Source of the DNA: Sphingobium soli
Lineage (GTDB): Bacteria > Pseudomonadota > Alphaproteobacteria > Sphingomonadales > Sphingomonadaceae
Length of the DNA stretch: 64,000 nucleotides
Reading direction: 5' to 3'
Assembly (NCBI RefSeq): GCF_020782245.1
Contig: NZ_JAJGNP010000006.1
Coordinates: 62,001-126,000 of the forward strand
The position numbers and the translations under genes were made by a program. Positions 18,234 to 25,909 of the stretch are shown in pieces. A model generated the notes under the pieces. It was not told the origin of the DNA and ran no database searches. It worked only from the letters and a program-made list of their open reading frames with translations. The stretch's first letter is position 1, and every line of letters starts with the position of its first letter.

Positions 18234-19636
18234 TTCACGTCTCCCGCGCCGATCTGGCCCAGTTCAAAATCACTGACCGGTCGGCGCTTGGGGTCAAAGG
18301 CGTCATAGAGCAAAGCGCCGTCGATCCACACCTTTTCCGGCCGGGTATAGGTGCTGAACGGGTTGCCGTTCCACAGCACGACATCCGCCATCTTGCCGAC
18401 CTTGAGGCTGCCGGTGCGATCGGCAATGCCCATCGCCCGCGCTGGATTGATAGCAAGCCAGGTCCAGGCGACCTCGTCGCTGATGTCGATGCCCATGCGC
18501 CGCCCCGCGCCCAGCGCCTTGGCCGCTTCCTGATTGAGACGCTGGATACCGTCCTGGTCGTCGCTATGAACGATGGCGCAGGCGCCGGCCTTGTGGACCA
18601 GCGGGATATTCTCCTTGATCCCGTCATAGGCCTCCATCTTGAAGCCATACCAGTCGCCCCACAGGGCCGAGCAGATGCCATTGTCGCGGAGCAGGTCCGC
18701 GATCTTGTAGCTTTCGACGGCATGGTGAAATGTCGACACCTTGTAGCCGAATTCCTTGCTCATATCGATGACATTGGCCATCTCGTCGGCGCGGTAGCAG
18801 TGGTTATGGACCATGATCTTGCCCTCCAGCACATCGGCCAGAGTTTCCATGCCCAAGTCACGGGTCTGATCCTTGCCGGCGGCGCGCTTCTGCTGATACT
18901 CGCGCGCCTTGATCCAGGTCTGGCGGTTGACCGCCATATTGCCCATGCGGGTGCTGGGTTCGCGGCCCTTACTGCCATAGACCCGCTTGGGATTTTCGCC
19001 GCACGCCATTTTCAGGCCCTGCGGCGCACCTGGAAACTTCATTCCCTGCATGGTGCGCGCGGGCACATTCTTGAGCGTCACGCTGCGGCCGCCAAACAGG
19101 TTGGCCGAACCGGGCAGAATCTGAAGCGTCGTCACGCCGCCATTGGCAAGCGCGCGGGAAAAGCCGGGGTCTTGCGGCCAGACGCTATGTTCGGCCCAGA
19201 CATGCGGGGTGACGGGCGACGTCGCCTCATTGCCGTCGGACAATGCCTCGACTCCGGGAGAGGGATAATCGCCCAGATGGCTGTGAATATCGATGACGCC
19301 CGGGGTCACATATTTGCCCTGCGCGTCGATCACCACCACGTCCGCGGGGATCGGCGTGTCCGGTCCGCCGATGGCCGTAACCTTACCGTCGGACAGGAAG
19401 ACCACGCCATTATCGATGCGTCCGCCCTCCCCGTCAAAGACGGTCGCGCCGCGCAGCACCGTCGGCCGACCACCATAAGGACGATAGGTCGAAGGATAAG
19501 GATTTTCAGGTTCCGCCGACGCCCCCTGCGAGGCGGGCCGTTCATCCTTGTCCTTGCGCGCGGCCAGCGGGGTTGCGCTGCTGGCCAGCAGGACAGCCGC
19601 GACCGTCAGTGAAACACCCCTGTTACTGAACGCCAT
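18230..19636 (-). CDS. Secreted amidohydrolase (imidazolonepropionase-like, metal site intact)
   Basis: A 468-residue exported amidohydrolase with signal peptide MAFSNRGVSLTVAAVLLASS. Metal ligands appear complete: HSH in VTPGVIDIHSHLGD, His in MVHNHCYRADE, His in STFHHAVESYK, and Asp in IVHSDDQDG. Related proteins hydrolyse dipeptides or cyclic amides. The ATG at 19636 is chosen because an AGAGGTGG ribosome-binding site precedes it; the longer frame to 19765 has none. It overlaps the end of the POT transporter gene by 14 nt and the start of the degenerate amidohydrolase by 4 nt, so the three form one translationally coupled operon. Inferred role: periplasmic hydrolysis of peptides or their derivatives before or together with uptake. 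Confidence 0.88.
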   Translation of the reverse strand: MAFSNRGVSLTVAAVLLASSATPLAARKDKDERPASQGASAEPENPYPSTYRPYGGRPTVLRGATVFDGEGGRIDNGVVFLSDGKVTAIGGPDTPIPADVVVIDAQGKYVTPGVIDIHSHLGDYPSPGVEALSDGNEATSPVTPHVWAEHSVWPQDPGFSRALANGGVTTLQILPGSANLFGGRSVTLKNVPARTMQGMKFPGAPQGLKMACGENPKRVYGSKGREPSTRMGNMAVNRQTWIKAREYQQKRAAGKDQTRDLGMETLADVLEGKIMVHNHCYRADEMANVIDMSKEFGYKVSTFHHAVESYKIADLLRDNGICSALWGDWYGFKMEAYDGIKENIPLVHKAGACAIVHSDDQDGIQRLNQEAAKALGAGRRMGIDISDEVAWTWLAINPARAMGIADRTGSLKVGKMADVVLWNGNPFSTYTRPEKVWIDGALLYDAFDPKRRPVSDFELGQIGAGDVK

Positions 19637-21413
19637 GCATCCACCTCTTGATCGGAAAAGCGAGGACAAAAAGAAGGACGCCCAAGCCGATCGACGCAAG
19701 GCCGATCGCGCGGAAGACATCCACATAGGTTTGCAGGCTGACGGCAAGGTTGGTGACCTGGCCACCCACCGTTTCGACGCTGGCGACCTGCGCGATCATG
19801 CCGCCGACATATTGAGCGACCGAAATCGACATGAACCATACGCCCATCATCAGGCCGACGATGCGCACGATCGACAATTTGGTGATCATCGACAGGCCGA
19901 CCGGCGAAATGCACAGTTCCGCCATCGAATGGATGAGGTAGAGCAGAGCCAGCCACCAGATCGACACCTTGAAATCCGCGCCGGCAAAGGCGCTGCCCCA
20001 GACCAGCACCAGAAAGCCCAGGCCCACGCCGACAAGCGCGATAGCGAACTTGACCGGGATGGACGGCTCCAGCCCCCGGCGGCCCAATGCGTTCCAGCCA
20101 ATGCTGAAAAGGGGCGCCAGCGTCACGATGAAGAAGGCGTTGAAAAACTGGGTCTGGCCCGCCGACAGGGTGAACAGACCGAAGACCGAAAGGTCGGTGT
20201 TTCGATCGGCAAACAGCGTCAGGGAGGAACCCGCCTGTTCGAACAAGGTCCAGAACACGACGTTGAAGACGATCATGACCATCGCCGCCAGCATCATCTG
20301 AAATTCGGCCTTGCTGCCCGCGCGCCAGGACCAGATGAGGATGGCGGGTACGGCAACGAGGAAAGTCACGAACAGCAATTTCCCAAGGAGCGGCAGCGCC
20401 ATCAGATAACCGATGATGCCCGTGCCCGCCTGCGCCTGTGCGGCGTCCATCACATTGACGAACAGGAACCACATTACGGGCACCGCTGCGATCGACAGGG
20501 CGTAGATCAGCAGATCCTTGCGAGGGTTCGCCCCTTCCGGGCGTTCGCCATAGCCGCCGAGTTTTCCGCCATCGAACTGGATGAGCGCCCAGGAACAGAG
20601 CATGCCGATGGCCGCCAGCAGGAAGCCCGCCCACCAGCCGACCGACGTCGCCAGCCAGGGGCAGAGTATCTGAGAAAAGAGGCTCCCCAGATTAATGCCC
20701 ATATAGAAGATGGTGAACCCTGCGTCGCGGCGACGGTCGCCGACTGCATAAAGCTCACCCACGATGGTGGAGATATTGGGCTTGAAGAAGCCATTGCCGA
20801 CGACGATGGCCGACAGGGCGATCAGCATCAGCATGGTGAAGAAGGGGCTGCGTTCGCCGCCGGCGACGAAGGCGCCCTTTTCGACCTTGCGCTCGACAGC
20901 GCCCGCGTCGTTCAGCAGATCGACCGAGCCATCCTCATGCCCGCGAATGGCAAGGCGCCTGTCACCCTCGATCAGATATTGCTGGCGCACATCGCCTTGC
21001 TTGGCAACCTGCACTTCATAGCGTTGGCCATCAACGAGGGCATAGGGCTTGGCTGCCTCCCCGCCGAAACACAGTGTGAAATAGCCGATCGCCATGATGA
21101 TCGCGCCGAACTTCACCGACCGTTTCGACCCCAGATACCGGTCCGCTATGAAGCCGCCGATGAACGGGGTGAGATAGACCAGCGACATATAGGCGCCATA
21201 CGTCCCGCTGGCGCTGGTATCGGAAAAGAGGAAATGGTCGGTCAGGTAGAGGACCAGCAAGGCCCGCATGCCGTAGAAACCGAATCGCTCCCACATTTCG
21301 GTGGTGAACAATCTGGCAAGCTGACGTGGATGGCCGAACCAAGATGCGTCGGCGTCGTTGATATGTTCGGCCGCCTGTGCCGCCCGGTTGGGGTCGGCGG
21401 GTGAAATGGCCAT
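19623..21413 (-). CDS. POT/PTR family proton-dependent oligopeptide transporter
   Basis: A 596-residue inner-membrane MFS transporter importing di- and tripeptides with protons. The family motif EMWERFGFYGMRALLVLYL (about residues 38-56) is the ExxERFxYYG proton-coupling signature on helix 1. GGFIADRYLGSKRSVKFGA follows helix 2, and the second signature FFKPNISTIVGELY is present. An insert of about 50 residues (QRYEVQ...GERSPFF, about residues 128-178), longer than in E. coli DtpA, lies in a loop. The gene is first in an operon with two exported amidohydrolases, which supports peptide use. The start ATG at 21413 lies 75 nt from the divergent nitroreductase frame. Confidence 0.92.
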   Translation of the reverse strand: MAISPADPNRAAQAAEHINDADASWFGHPRQLARLFTTEMWERFGFYGMRALLVLYLTDHFLFSDTSASGTYGAYMSLVYLTPFIGGFIADRYLGSKRSVKFGAIIMAIGYFTLCFGGEAAKPYALVDGQRYEVQVAKQGDVRQQYLIEGDRRLAIRGHEDGSVDLLNDAGAVERKVEKGAFVAGGERSPFFTMLMLIALSAIVVGNGFFKPNISTIVGELYAVGDRRRDAGFTIFYMGINLGSLFSQILCPWLATSVGWWAGFLLAAIGMLCSWALIQFDGGKLGGYGERPEGANPRKDLLIYALSIAAVPVMWFLFVNVMDAAQAQAGTGIIGYLMALPLLGKLLFVTFLVAVPAILIWSWRAGSKAEFQMMLAAMVMIVFNVVFWTLFEQAGSSLTLFADRNTDLSVFGLFTLSAGQTQFFNAFFIVTLAPLFSIGWNALGRRGLEPSIPVKFAIALVGVGLGFLVLVWGSAFAGADFKVSIWWLALLYLIHSMAELCISPVGLSMITKLSIVRIVGLMMGVWFMSISVAQYVGGMIAQVASVETVGGQVTNLAVSLQTYVDVFRAIGLASIGLGVLLFVLAFPIKRWMHGVQ

Positions 21414-21530
21414 GGCGCGGTGCTCCCCGATCTTCTAGGGGAGGTCCGCCTCCCCGCTTCGCTCGCGCGAGACTAGCAGCAGAATTGCGTGAGTGAAGAA
21501 CAATATTACAACCGCATGAAGGATGGCCCG

Positions 21531-22109
21531 ATGTTCAACGACCGTTCCACGCCACTTTCCCTGCTCCAGACCCGCCGGTCTGGCAAACCGCGCGACTTGG
21601 CTGCGCCGGGGCCAAATGACGCGGAACTGCGGCAGATATTGGAGGTGGCGCTGCGCACGCCCGATCATGGCAAGCTTGCCCCCTGGCGTTTCGTCATCGT
21701 GCCGCAGGACAAGCGCGGCGCGCTGGCGGACCTTCTGGAACGCGCCTATCGCGCCGAAAAGCCTGACGCTGGCCGTATCGAAATCGAGTCCATGCACCAG
21801 TTTGCGCATCAGGCGCCCACGCTGGTGGTCGCCCTGTCCTCACCTGTGCCGGGCAGCAAGATTCCCGTCTGGGAGCAGCAATTGTCGGCGGGGGCGGCGA
21901 TCATGAACCTGCTCCATGCCACCCATGCGCTGGGCTATGCGGGCGGATGGCTGACCGGTTGGCCCAGTTTCAACGACGATGTGCGCAATGCGTTTGGACG
22001 CGATGGTGAAGCAATCGCCGGATTCGTGTTCATAGGCACGCCCGCCAAACCGCTGGAGGAGCGACCTCGGCCAGAATATAACGCTATCGTATCGGTCTGG
22101 GACCGATAA
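21531..22109 (+). CDS. Nitroreductase family flavoprotein (YdjA-like)
   Basis: A 192-residue member of the FMN-dependent nitroreductase superfamily, closest in look to the short YdjA/TdsD-like group. TRRSGKPRDLAAPGP at the N-terminus supplies FMN-phosphate contacts, RTPDHGKLAPWRFV is the classic early signature, and GWLTGWPSFNDDVR with FVFIGTP the C-terminal one. The start is uncertain: ATG at 21531 has GAAGGA 7-8 nt before it, while a GTG at 21489 would add 14 residues without support. Substrate is unknown; such enzymes reduce nitroaromatics, quinones or enones. It is divergent from the peptide-transport operon. Confidence 0.87.
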   Translation: MFNDRSTPLSLLQTRRSGKPRDLAAPGPNDAELRQILEVALRTPDHGKLAPWRFVIVPQDKRGALADLLERAYRAEKPDAGRIEIESMHQFAHQAPTLVVALSSPVPGSKIPVWEQQLSAGAAIMNLLHATHALGYAGGWLTGWPSFNDDVRNAFGRDGEAIAGFVFIGTPAKPLEERPRPEYNAIVSVWDR

Positions 22110-22180
22110 TTACAAATCTTTACGATCCGGAAATCGTCTCTGACTTGACCCCATTAGCTGTATTATGGCAGTGAAGCAGT

Positions 22181-22525
22181 ATGGCCGAAGACTCAAAGCC
22201 CGTCTATCTCCGCCTTCGCGAGATCATCGCTGCGTCCATATTGGATGGAGAATTTTCCGACGGAGATTTGCTGCCATCGGTTCGTGCCTTTGCCGCGGCG
22301 CAGGGTGCAAATCCGCTCACTGTCGCCAAGGCCTATCAAAGTTTTCAGGATGATGGGCTGGTCGTGGTGAAGCGTGGTGTCGGCATGTTCGTCGCCGCCG
22401 GGGCCACGCGCCGCCTGCGCGAAGCGGAGCGGGAACGGTTTCTGGAGACGATATGGCCGCCGGTCGCTGCCCAGATGCGCCGCCTGGGCCTTCGCATCGA
22501 AGATATGGATCTGGCGCAGGTCTGA
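22181..22525 (+). CDS. GntR family regulator, YtrA subfamily
   Basis: A 114-residue repressor-type protein. The N-terminal winged helix (residues 1-72) reads LREIIAASILDGEFSDGDLLPSVRAFAAAQGANPLTVAKAYQSFQDDGLV, the GntR consensus. Only about 40 residues follow, which is the short dimerisation tail of the YtrA subfamily rather than a ligand-binding FadR or HutC domain. YtrA regulators normally sit next to an ABC transporter they control, but none is here, so its target is not evident. The stop lies 6 nt from the convergent prsT stop. Confidence 0.88.
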   Translation: MAEDSKPVYLRLREIIAASILDGEFSDGDLLPSVRAFAAAQGANPLTVAKAYQSFQDDGLVVVKRGVGMFVAAGATRRLREAERERFLETIWPPVAAQMRRLGLRIEDMDLAQV

Positions 22526-22531
22526 TCGATA

Positions 22532-24559
22532 TTACAGGGCTTTGAGCGCCTCCAGCGCCTCCTGCCGATTGCCGAAATCACGGACGGATGCAGCGCGGTT
22601 GAGCGCCAGTCTCGCGTCCCCCTTGCGCCCCGCCGCTGCATAGGCCTGCCCCAGATGCATTTGCAGCGCCGGTACAGAGGGCGCGAGCGCCACCGCCTTT
22701 TCCAGCAGATCGACGGCCGCTGGCCCCTTGGCATCGGTGCGCAGCAACACCCAGCCCAGCATGTCCGCCGTCGCTGGATTTCCCGGCATCAGCGCATAGC
22801 CATGTCGGGCATAAGCCAAGGCGGCGCTTTCCTTTCGCTGTTCCAACGAGACGCGCGCCAGATCCGTCATCAGCAGCGCGTCATTGTCGCCAATCTGCGC
22901 GCGTAGCGCCTGAAGCAGCCGCTCCGCGCCGCGCCAGTCCTGCCGTCCAACGGCATAGCCAGCCGCCACTCGAAGCATATCGCGATCCATCGGGTGCTGG
23001 CGCAGGAAAAGCTGGGCCACCTGTTCCGCGCGCGGTCCATTGCCGGTCGCTTGCAGGGCACTGACCAGACGAAGGGCCGCATCGCGATCGAAGCGGATAT
23101 TGGCCCCGGCCTCATAAGCGCGCACCGCCGCTTGTCCCTGTCCGTTCGCCTGCAACAGGTCGCCCAAAATCAGCCAGGCCGCCGGCGCGCCGGGGTTGGC
23201 CCGGTTCAACAATCGCGCCCGGTCCAGCGCTTCCTCCTTGCGTCCCATGGTCAGGAGCGCGCGTATATAAGGGATATTGTCGCGCGCGGTGCCGGGGTCG
23301 GCAGGCGGAGCGCCGTTCGACAAAGCCGTCGCGAAGACCGAAGCCGCAGGCCGCACAGGCCAGGCCGCCCGCGCCAGCATATCGTCGGCCATCGCGCGGT
23401 CGCCGAGCGCTTCCTGAACACGGGCGGCAAGGGTCAGGACATAGGGGTCGGCATCTTGCTGCTCGACCATCGGCGCCAGCGTCGCGGCGGCCGACATCTG
23501 GTCGCCATTGTCCGCATAGGCCCGCGCCAGCAATGTGCGCGCGGGCCGGTTCCAGGGTTGGGCGTCGACCAGAGGCGCCAATGTCTGCACCGCCAGCAAA
23601 GGATTGCCGTCCTGAAGATGCAAGACCCCGCGCAACAACTGGGTCGCGGCTTCCCCGTCCAGCCGCCCGCCCGTGCGTTCCAGCAATTTGCGCGCCAGGT
23701 CGTCCTGACCGGCGCGCGCGGCCATGACCGCCTGCATCATCCAGGCGCGGGCATTGCCCGGATCGAGCGCCAGGAGGCGGCGCGTCATCGCCAGCATGCG
23801 CGACGCCTGGCCCGCATCGGCGAGCGTGGCGGCATATTGCTCAAGCACCGGTACGGAATCGGGGTCGACCGACATCGCGCGATCAAACCAGGGAAGCGCG
23901 GCGACCAAGCCATATTGCGTCCGGGTAAGTTCAGCACGCAGGCCCAGCGCAGGCGCGCTTTTGGCATTCAGGGCCACCGCCTTGTCGGCCGCGGCAATAG
24001 CCCCGGCCTGATCGCCGGTCGCCATGCGCAGGCGCCCCACCTCCACCCAGGTTTCGGAATCGCGAGCGTCCATCGCCAGCGCTTGCTCCAGGGCCCTCCC
24101 GGCTGCGCGCACATCTCCCAGCGCCAGCGTGGCGCGGGCGACGACATGCGCGGCGGCAAGGGCCTGGTCTTCGGGCAGATCGGCCGCGCGCGCTTCGACA
24201 AGAGCGCCTGCAAAATCGCCCTGGAGAAACAGCGCCTGCGCCATCACGGCGCGCGTGGCGGCCGGCGCCTGACCAAGCGACCGGGCGCGCTCGACCTCCG
24301 CCTGCGCGCCGGCCCCGTCGCCCAGTTCGGCCAGCGCCCACGCTTGCGCCGCGCGAGCAATGGCGGAGCGCGGATTTCCCTTGATGGCGTTCATCAGTTC
24401 GACCCGCGCTGTGCGCACATCATCCCGATCGAGCGCAGACAGGCCGCGCGCCAGGGCGGCGCTGCCGTCCTTTTCATGCGCGCGCCATTGCCACAGTCCA
24501 GCCAGGGCCATGGCGGCGGCGATCAGCCCGACGATCAGGAAAAGACGAGAACGGCGCAT
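22532..24559 (-). CDS. prsT: Tetratricopeptide-repeat protein, PrsT-like
   Basis: A 675-residue protein with one N-terminal membrane anchor (about residues 5-22) followed by many TPR helices to the C-terminus; units such as NPRSAIARAAQAWALAELGDGAGA and NPATADMLGWVLLRTDAKGPAAVDLLEKAVAL are clear. The gene begins 3 nt after the prsR stop, and its place at the end of a sugar-transferase/prsK/prsR operon identifies it as the TPR component (PrsT) of XrtA/PEP-CTERM exosortase-associated clusters. It is shorter than many PrsT proteins, which I recall as about 900 residues. It has no obvious lipobox. The probable role is an envelope scaffold linked to exopolysaccharide or PEP-CTERM protein export. 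Confidence 0.78.
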   Translation of the reverse strand: MRRSRLFLIVGLIAAAMALAGLWQWRAHEKDGSAALARGLSALDRDDVRTARVELMNAIKGNPRSAIARAAQAWALAELGDGAGAQAEVERARSLGQAPAATRAVMAQALFLQGDFAGALVEARAADLPEDQALAAAHVVARATLALGDVRAAGRALEQALAMDARDSETWVEVGRLRMATGDQAGAIAAADKAVALNAKSAPALGLRAELTRTQYGLVAALPWFDRAMSVDPDSVPVLEQYAATLADAGQASRMLAMTRRLLALDPGNARAWMMQAVMAARAGQDDLARKLLERTGGRLDGEAATQLLRGVLHLQDGNPLLAVQTLAPLVDAQPWNRPARTLLARAYADNGDQMSAAATLAPMVEQQDADPYVLTLAARVQEALGDRAMADDMLARAAWPVRPAASVFATALSNGAPPADPGTARDNIPYIRALLTMGRKEEALDRARLLNRANPGAPAAWLILGDLLQANGQGQAAVRAYEAGANIRFDRDAALRLVSALQATGNGPRAEQVAQLFLRQHPMDRDMLRVAAGYAVGRQDWRGAERLLQALRAQIGDNDALLMTDLARVSLEQRKESAALAYARHGYALMPGNPATADMLGWVLLRTDAKGPAAVDLLEKAVALAPSVPALQMHLGQAYAAAGRKGDARLALNRAASVRDFGNRQEALEALKAL

Positions 24560-24562
24560 CGG

Positions 24563-25909
24563 TCAGCCCTGCATGTGATAATGTTTGAGCAAGTCATAAA
24601 GTGTCGGCCGGCTGATCCCCAACATTCGCGCCGCACCCGATATATTGCCGTCCGTGCGCGCCATCGCATGGCGGATCGCGCGCCGGTCCGCCATTTCGCG
24701 CGCCAGCTTCAGATTGATGATATCCGCGCCCCCTCCGGCCTCCGGGTCCAGATCGAGATCAGCAGCCGTGATCAATTTGCCTTCGGCCAAGATCATCGCG
24801 CGCTTCACTCTGTTTTCCAGTTCGCGCACATTGCCCGGCCAGGACCAAGCGTCCAGCGCAGCCAGCGCATCGGGCGCCAGCCCCTTGACCTGCGGATTGA
24901 GGTCGTCGGCCAAGCGATTGAGAAAATGGCGCGCCAAAAGAGCGGGATCGCCCGGCCGGTCCTTGAGCGCAGGTATGCGCACCACGACCTCTGCGAGACG
25001 ATAGTAGAGGTCTTCCCGGAACGTCCCGGCGGCCGTCATGGCGCCAAGGTCGCGATGGCTGGCGCACAGGATCCGTGTATCGGCTCCATTCACGGCTTTT
25101 CCATCGGCGTTGCCCCTCTGCTTCAGGAACAGCAGCAATTGCGCCTGGAGCGAAAGGTCCATGTCGGCGACCTCGTCGAGGAACAACGTGCCGCCTCGCG
25201 CCGCATTGATCCTGCCGCCCGCATCAGACGCGTCCCCCGGATCACGACCAAACAATTCCGCCTCCAGCATCGCGGAGGACAGCGCCGCGCAATTGACGGT
25301 GACGAACGGGCCGTCCCGTCGCTGGCTGGCATCATGCAGCGCCTCCGCCAGCATCCCCTTGCCGGTTCCACTCCCCCCAGCCAGGAGGACAAAGACATCG
25401 GTCGGGGCGACCCGCTCTATCGTCCGCGCGACCTTGGTCATTTCCGGTGCCGCCGTGATGACCCGGCCCAGCACCTGCTTGTCCCGGGGCGCTGCCTCCA
25501 CCAAACGCGCATTGTCGCGTTCCAGCGCCTGGACGTGAAAGGCCCGGCGCACGATCAGCCCCAGTTCATGGATGTCGACCGGCTTCTGATAGAAATCATA
25601 GGCACTGCCCGCGATCGCTTCCAGCGCGCTTTCCCGTTCGCCATGGCCGGATGCGACGATGATCTTGGTATCCGGCTTGATGCGCAGCATGTCGGCCAGC
25701 GTCGCAAATCCTTCGCTGGTGCCGTCAGGGTCAGGCGGCAATCCCAGGTCCAGCGTCACGACATCGGGCGCTTCGGCGCGCAGCATGTCGATCGCTTCTT
25801 CCCGATCGCCGGCAATGAACACGCGATAGGCGTCATAGGCCCAACGCAGCTGCCGTTGCAGGCCGGGATCATCCTCCACGATCAGCAATTTGGGCCGGGT
25901 GTCGCTCAT
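24563..25909 (-). CDS. prsR: PrsR response regulator (AAA+ type) with degenerate sigma54 loop
   Basis: A 448-residue NtrC-like regulator. The receiver domain spans residues 7-125 with phospho-acceptor Asp54 (VTLDLGLPP) and Lys109. The AAA+ domain spans about 148-375 with Walker A GGSGTGKG (178-185) and Walker B GGTLFLDE (239-246). A Fis-type HTH lies at about 410-445 (NISGAARMLGISRPTLYDLL). The loop that carries GAFTGA in sigma54 activators reads GRDPGDASDAGG here (residues 221-232), so the sigma54-contact motif is absent. Otherwise the protein follows the PEP-CTERM PrsR family. It overlaps prsK by one base and lies 3 nt before prsT. It probably receives phosphate from PrsK and controls exosortase-linked genes. 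Confidence 0.88.
   Translation of the reverse strand: MSDTRPKLLIVEDDPGLQRQLRWAYDAYRVFIAGDREEAIDMLRAEAPDVVTLDLGLPPDPDGTSEGFATLADMLRIKPDTKIIVASGHGERESALEAIAGSAYDFYQKPVDIHELGLIVRRAFHVQALERDNARLVEAAPRDKQVLGRVITAAPEMTKVARTIERVAPTDVFVLLAGGSGTGKGMLAEALHDASQRRDGPFVTVNCAALSSAMLEAELFGRDPGDASDAGGRINAARGGTLFLDEVADMDLSLQAQLLLFLKQRGNADGKAVNGADTRILCASHRDLGAMTAAGTFREDLYYRLAEVVVRIPALKDRPGDPALLARHFLNRLADDLNPQVKGLAPDALAALDAWSWPGNVRELENRVKRAMILAEGKLITAADLDLDPEAGGGADIINLKLAREMADRRAIRHAMARTDGNISGAARMLGISRPTLYDLLKHYHMQG

Noticed and set aside
19548..21404. A 618-codon open frame antisense to the peptide transporter
   Set aside because: Composition is dominated by Asp, His, Arg and Gln with no domain, while the opposite strand encodes a complete POT transporter.
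22145..22166. TTGACC and TATTAT resembling a sigma70 promoter before the GntR gene
   Set aside because: The spacing is only 10 nt, far below the usual 16-18.
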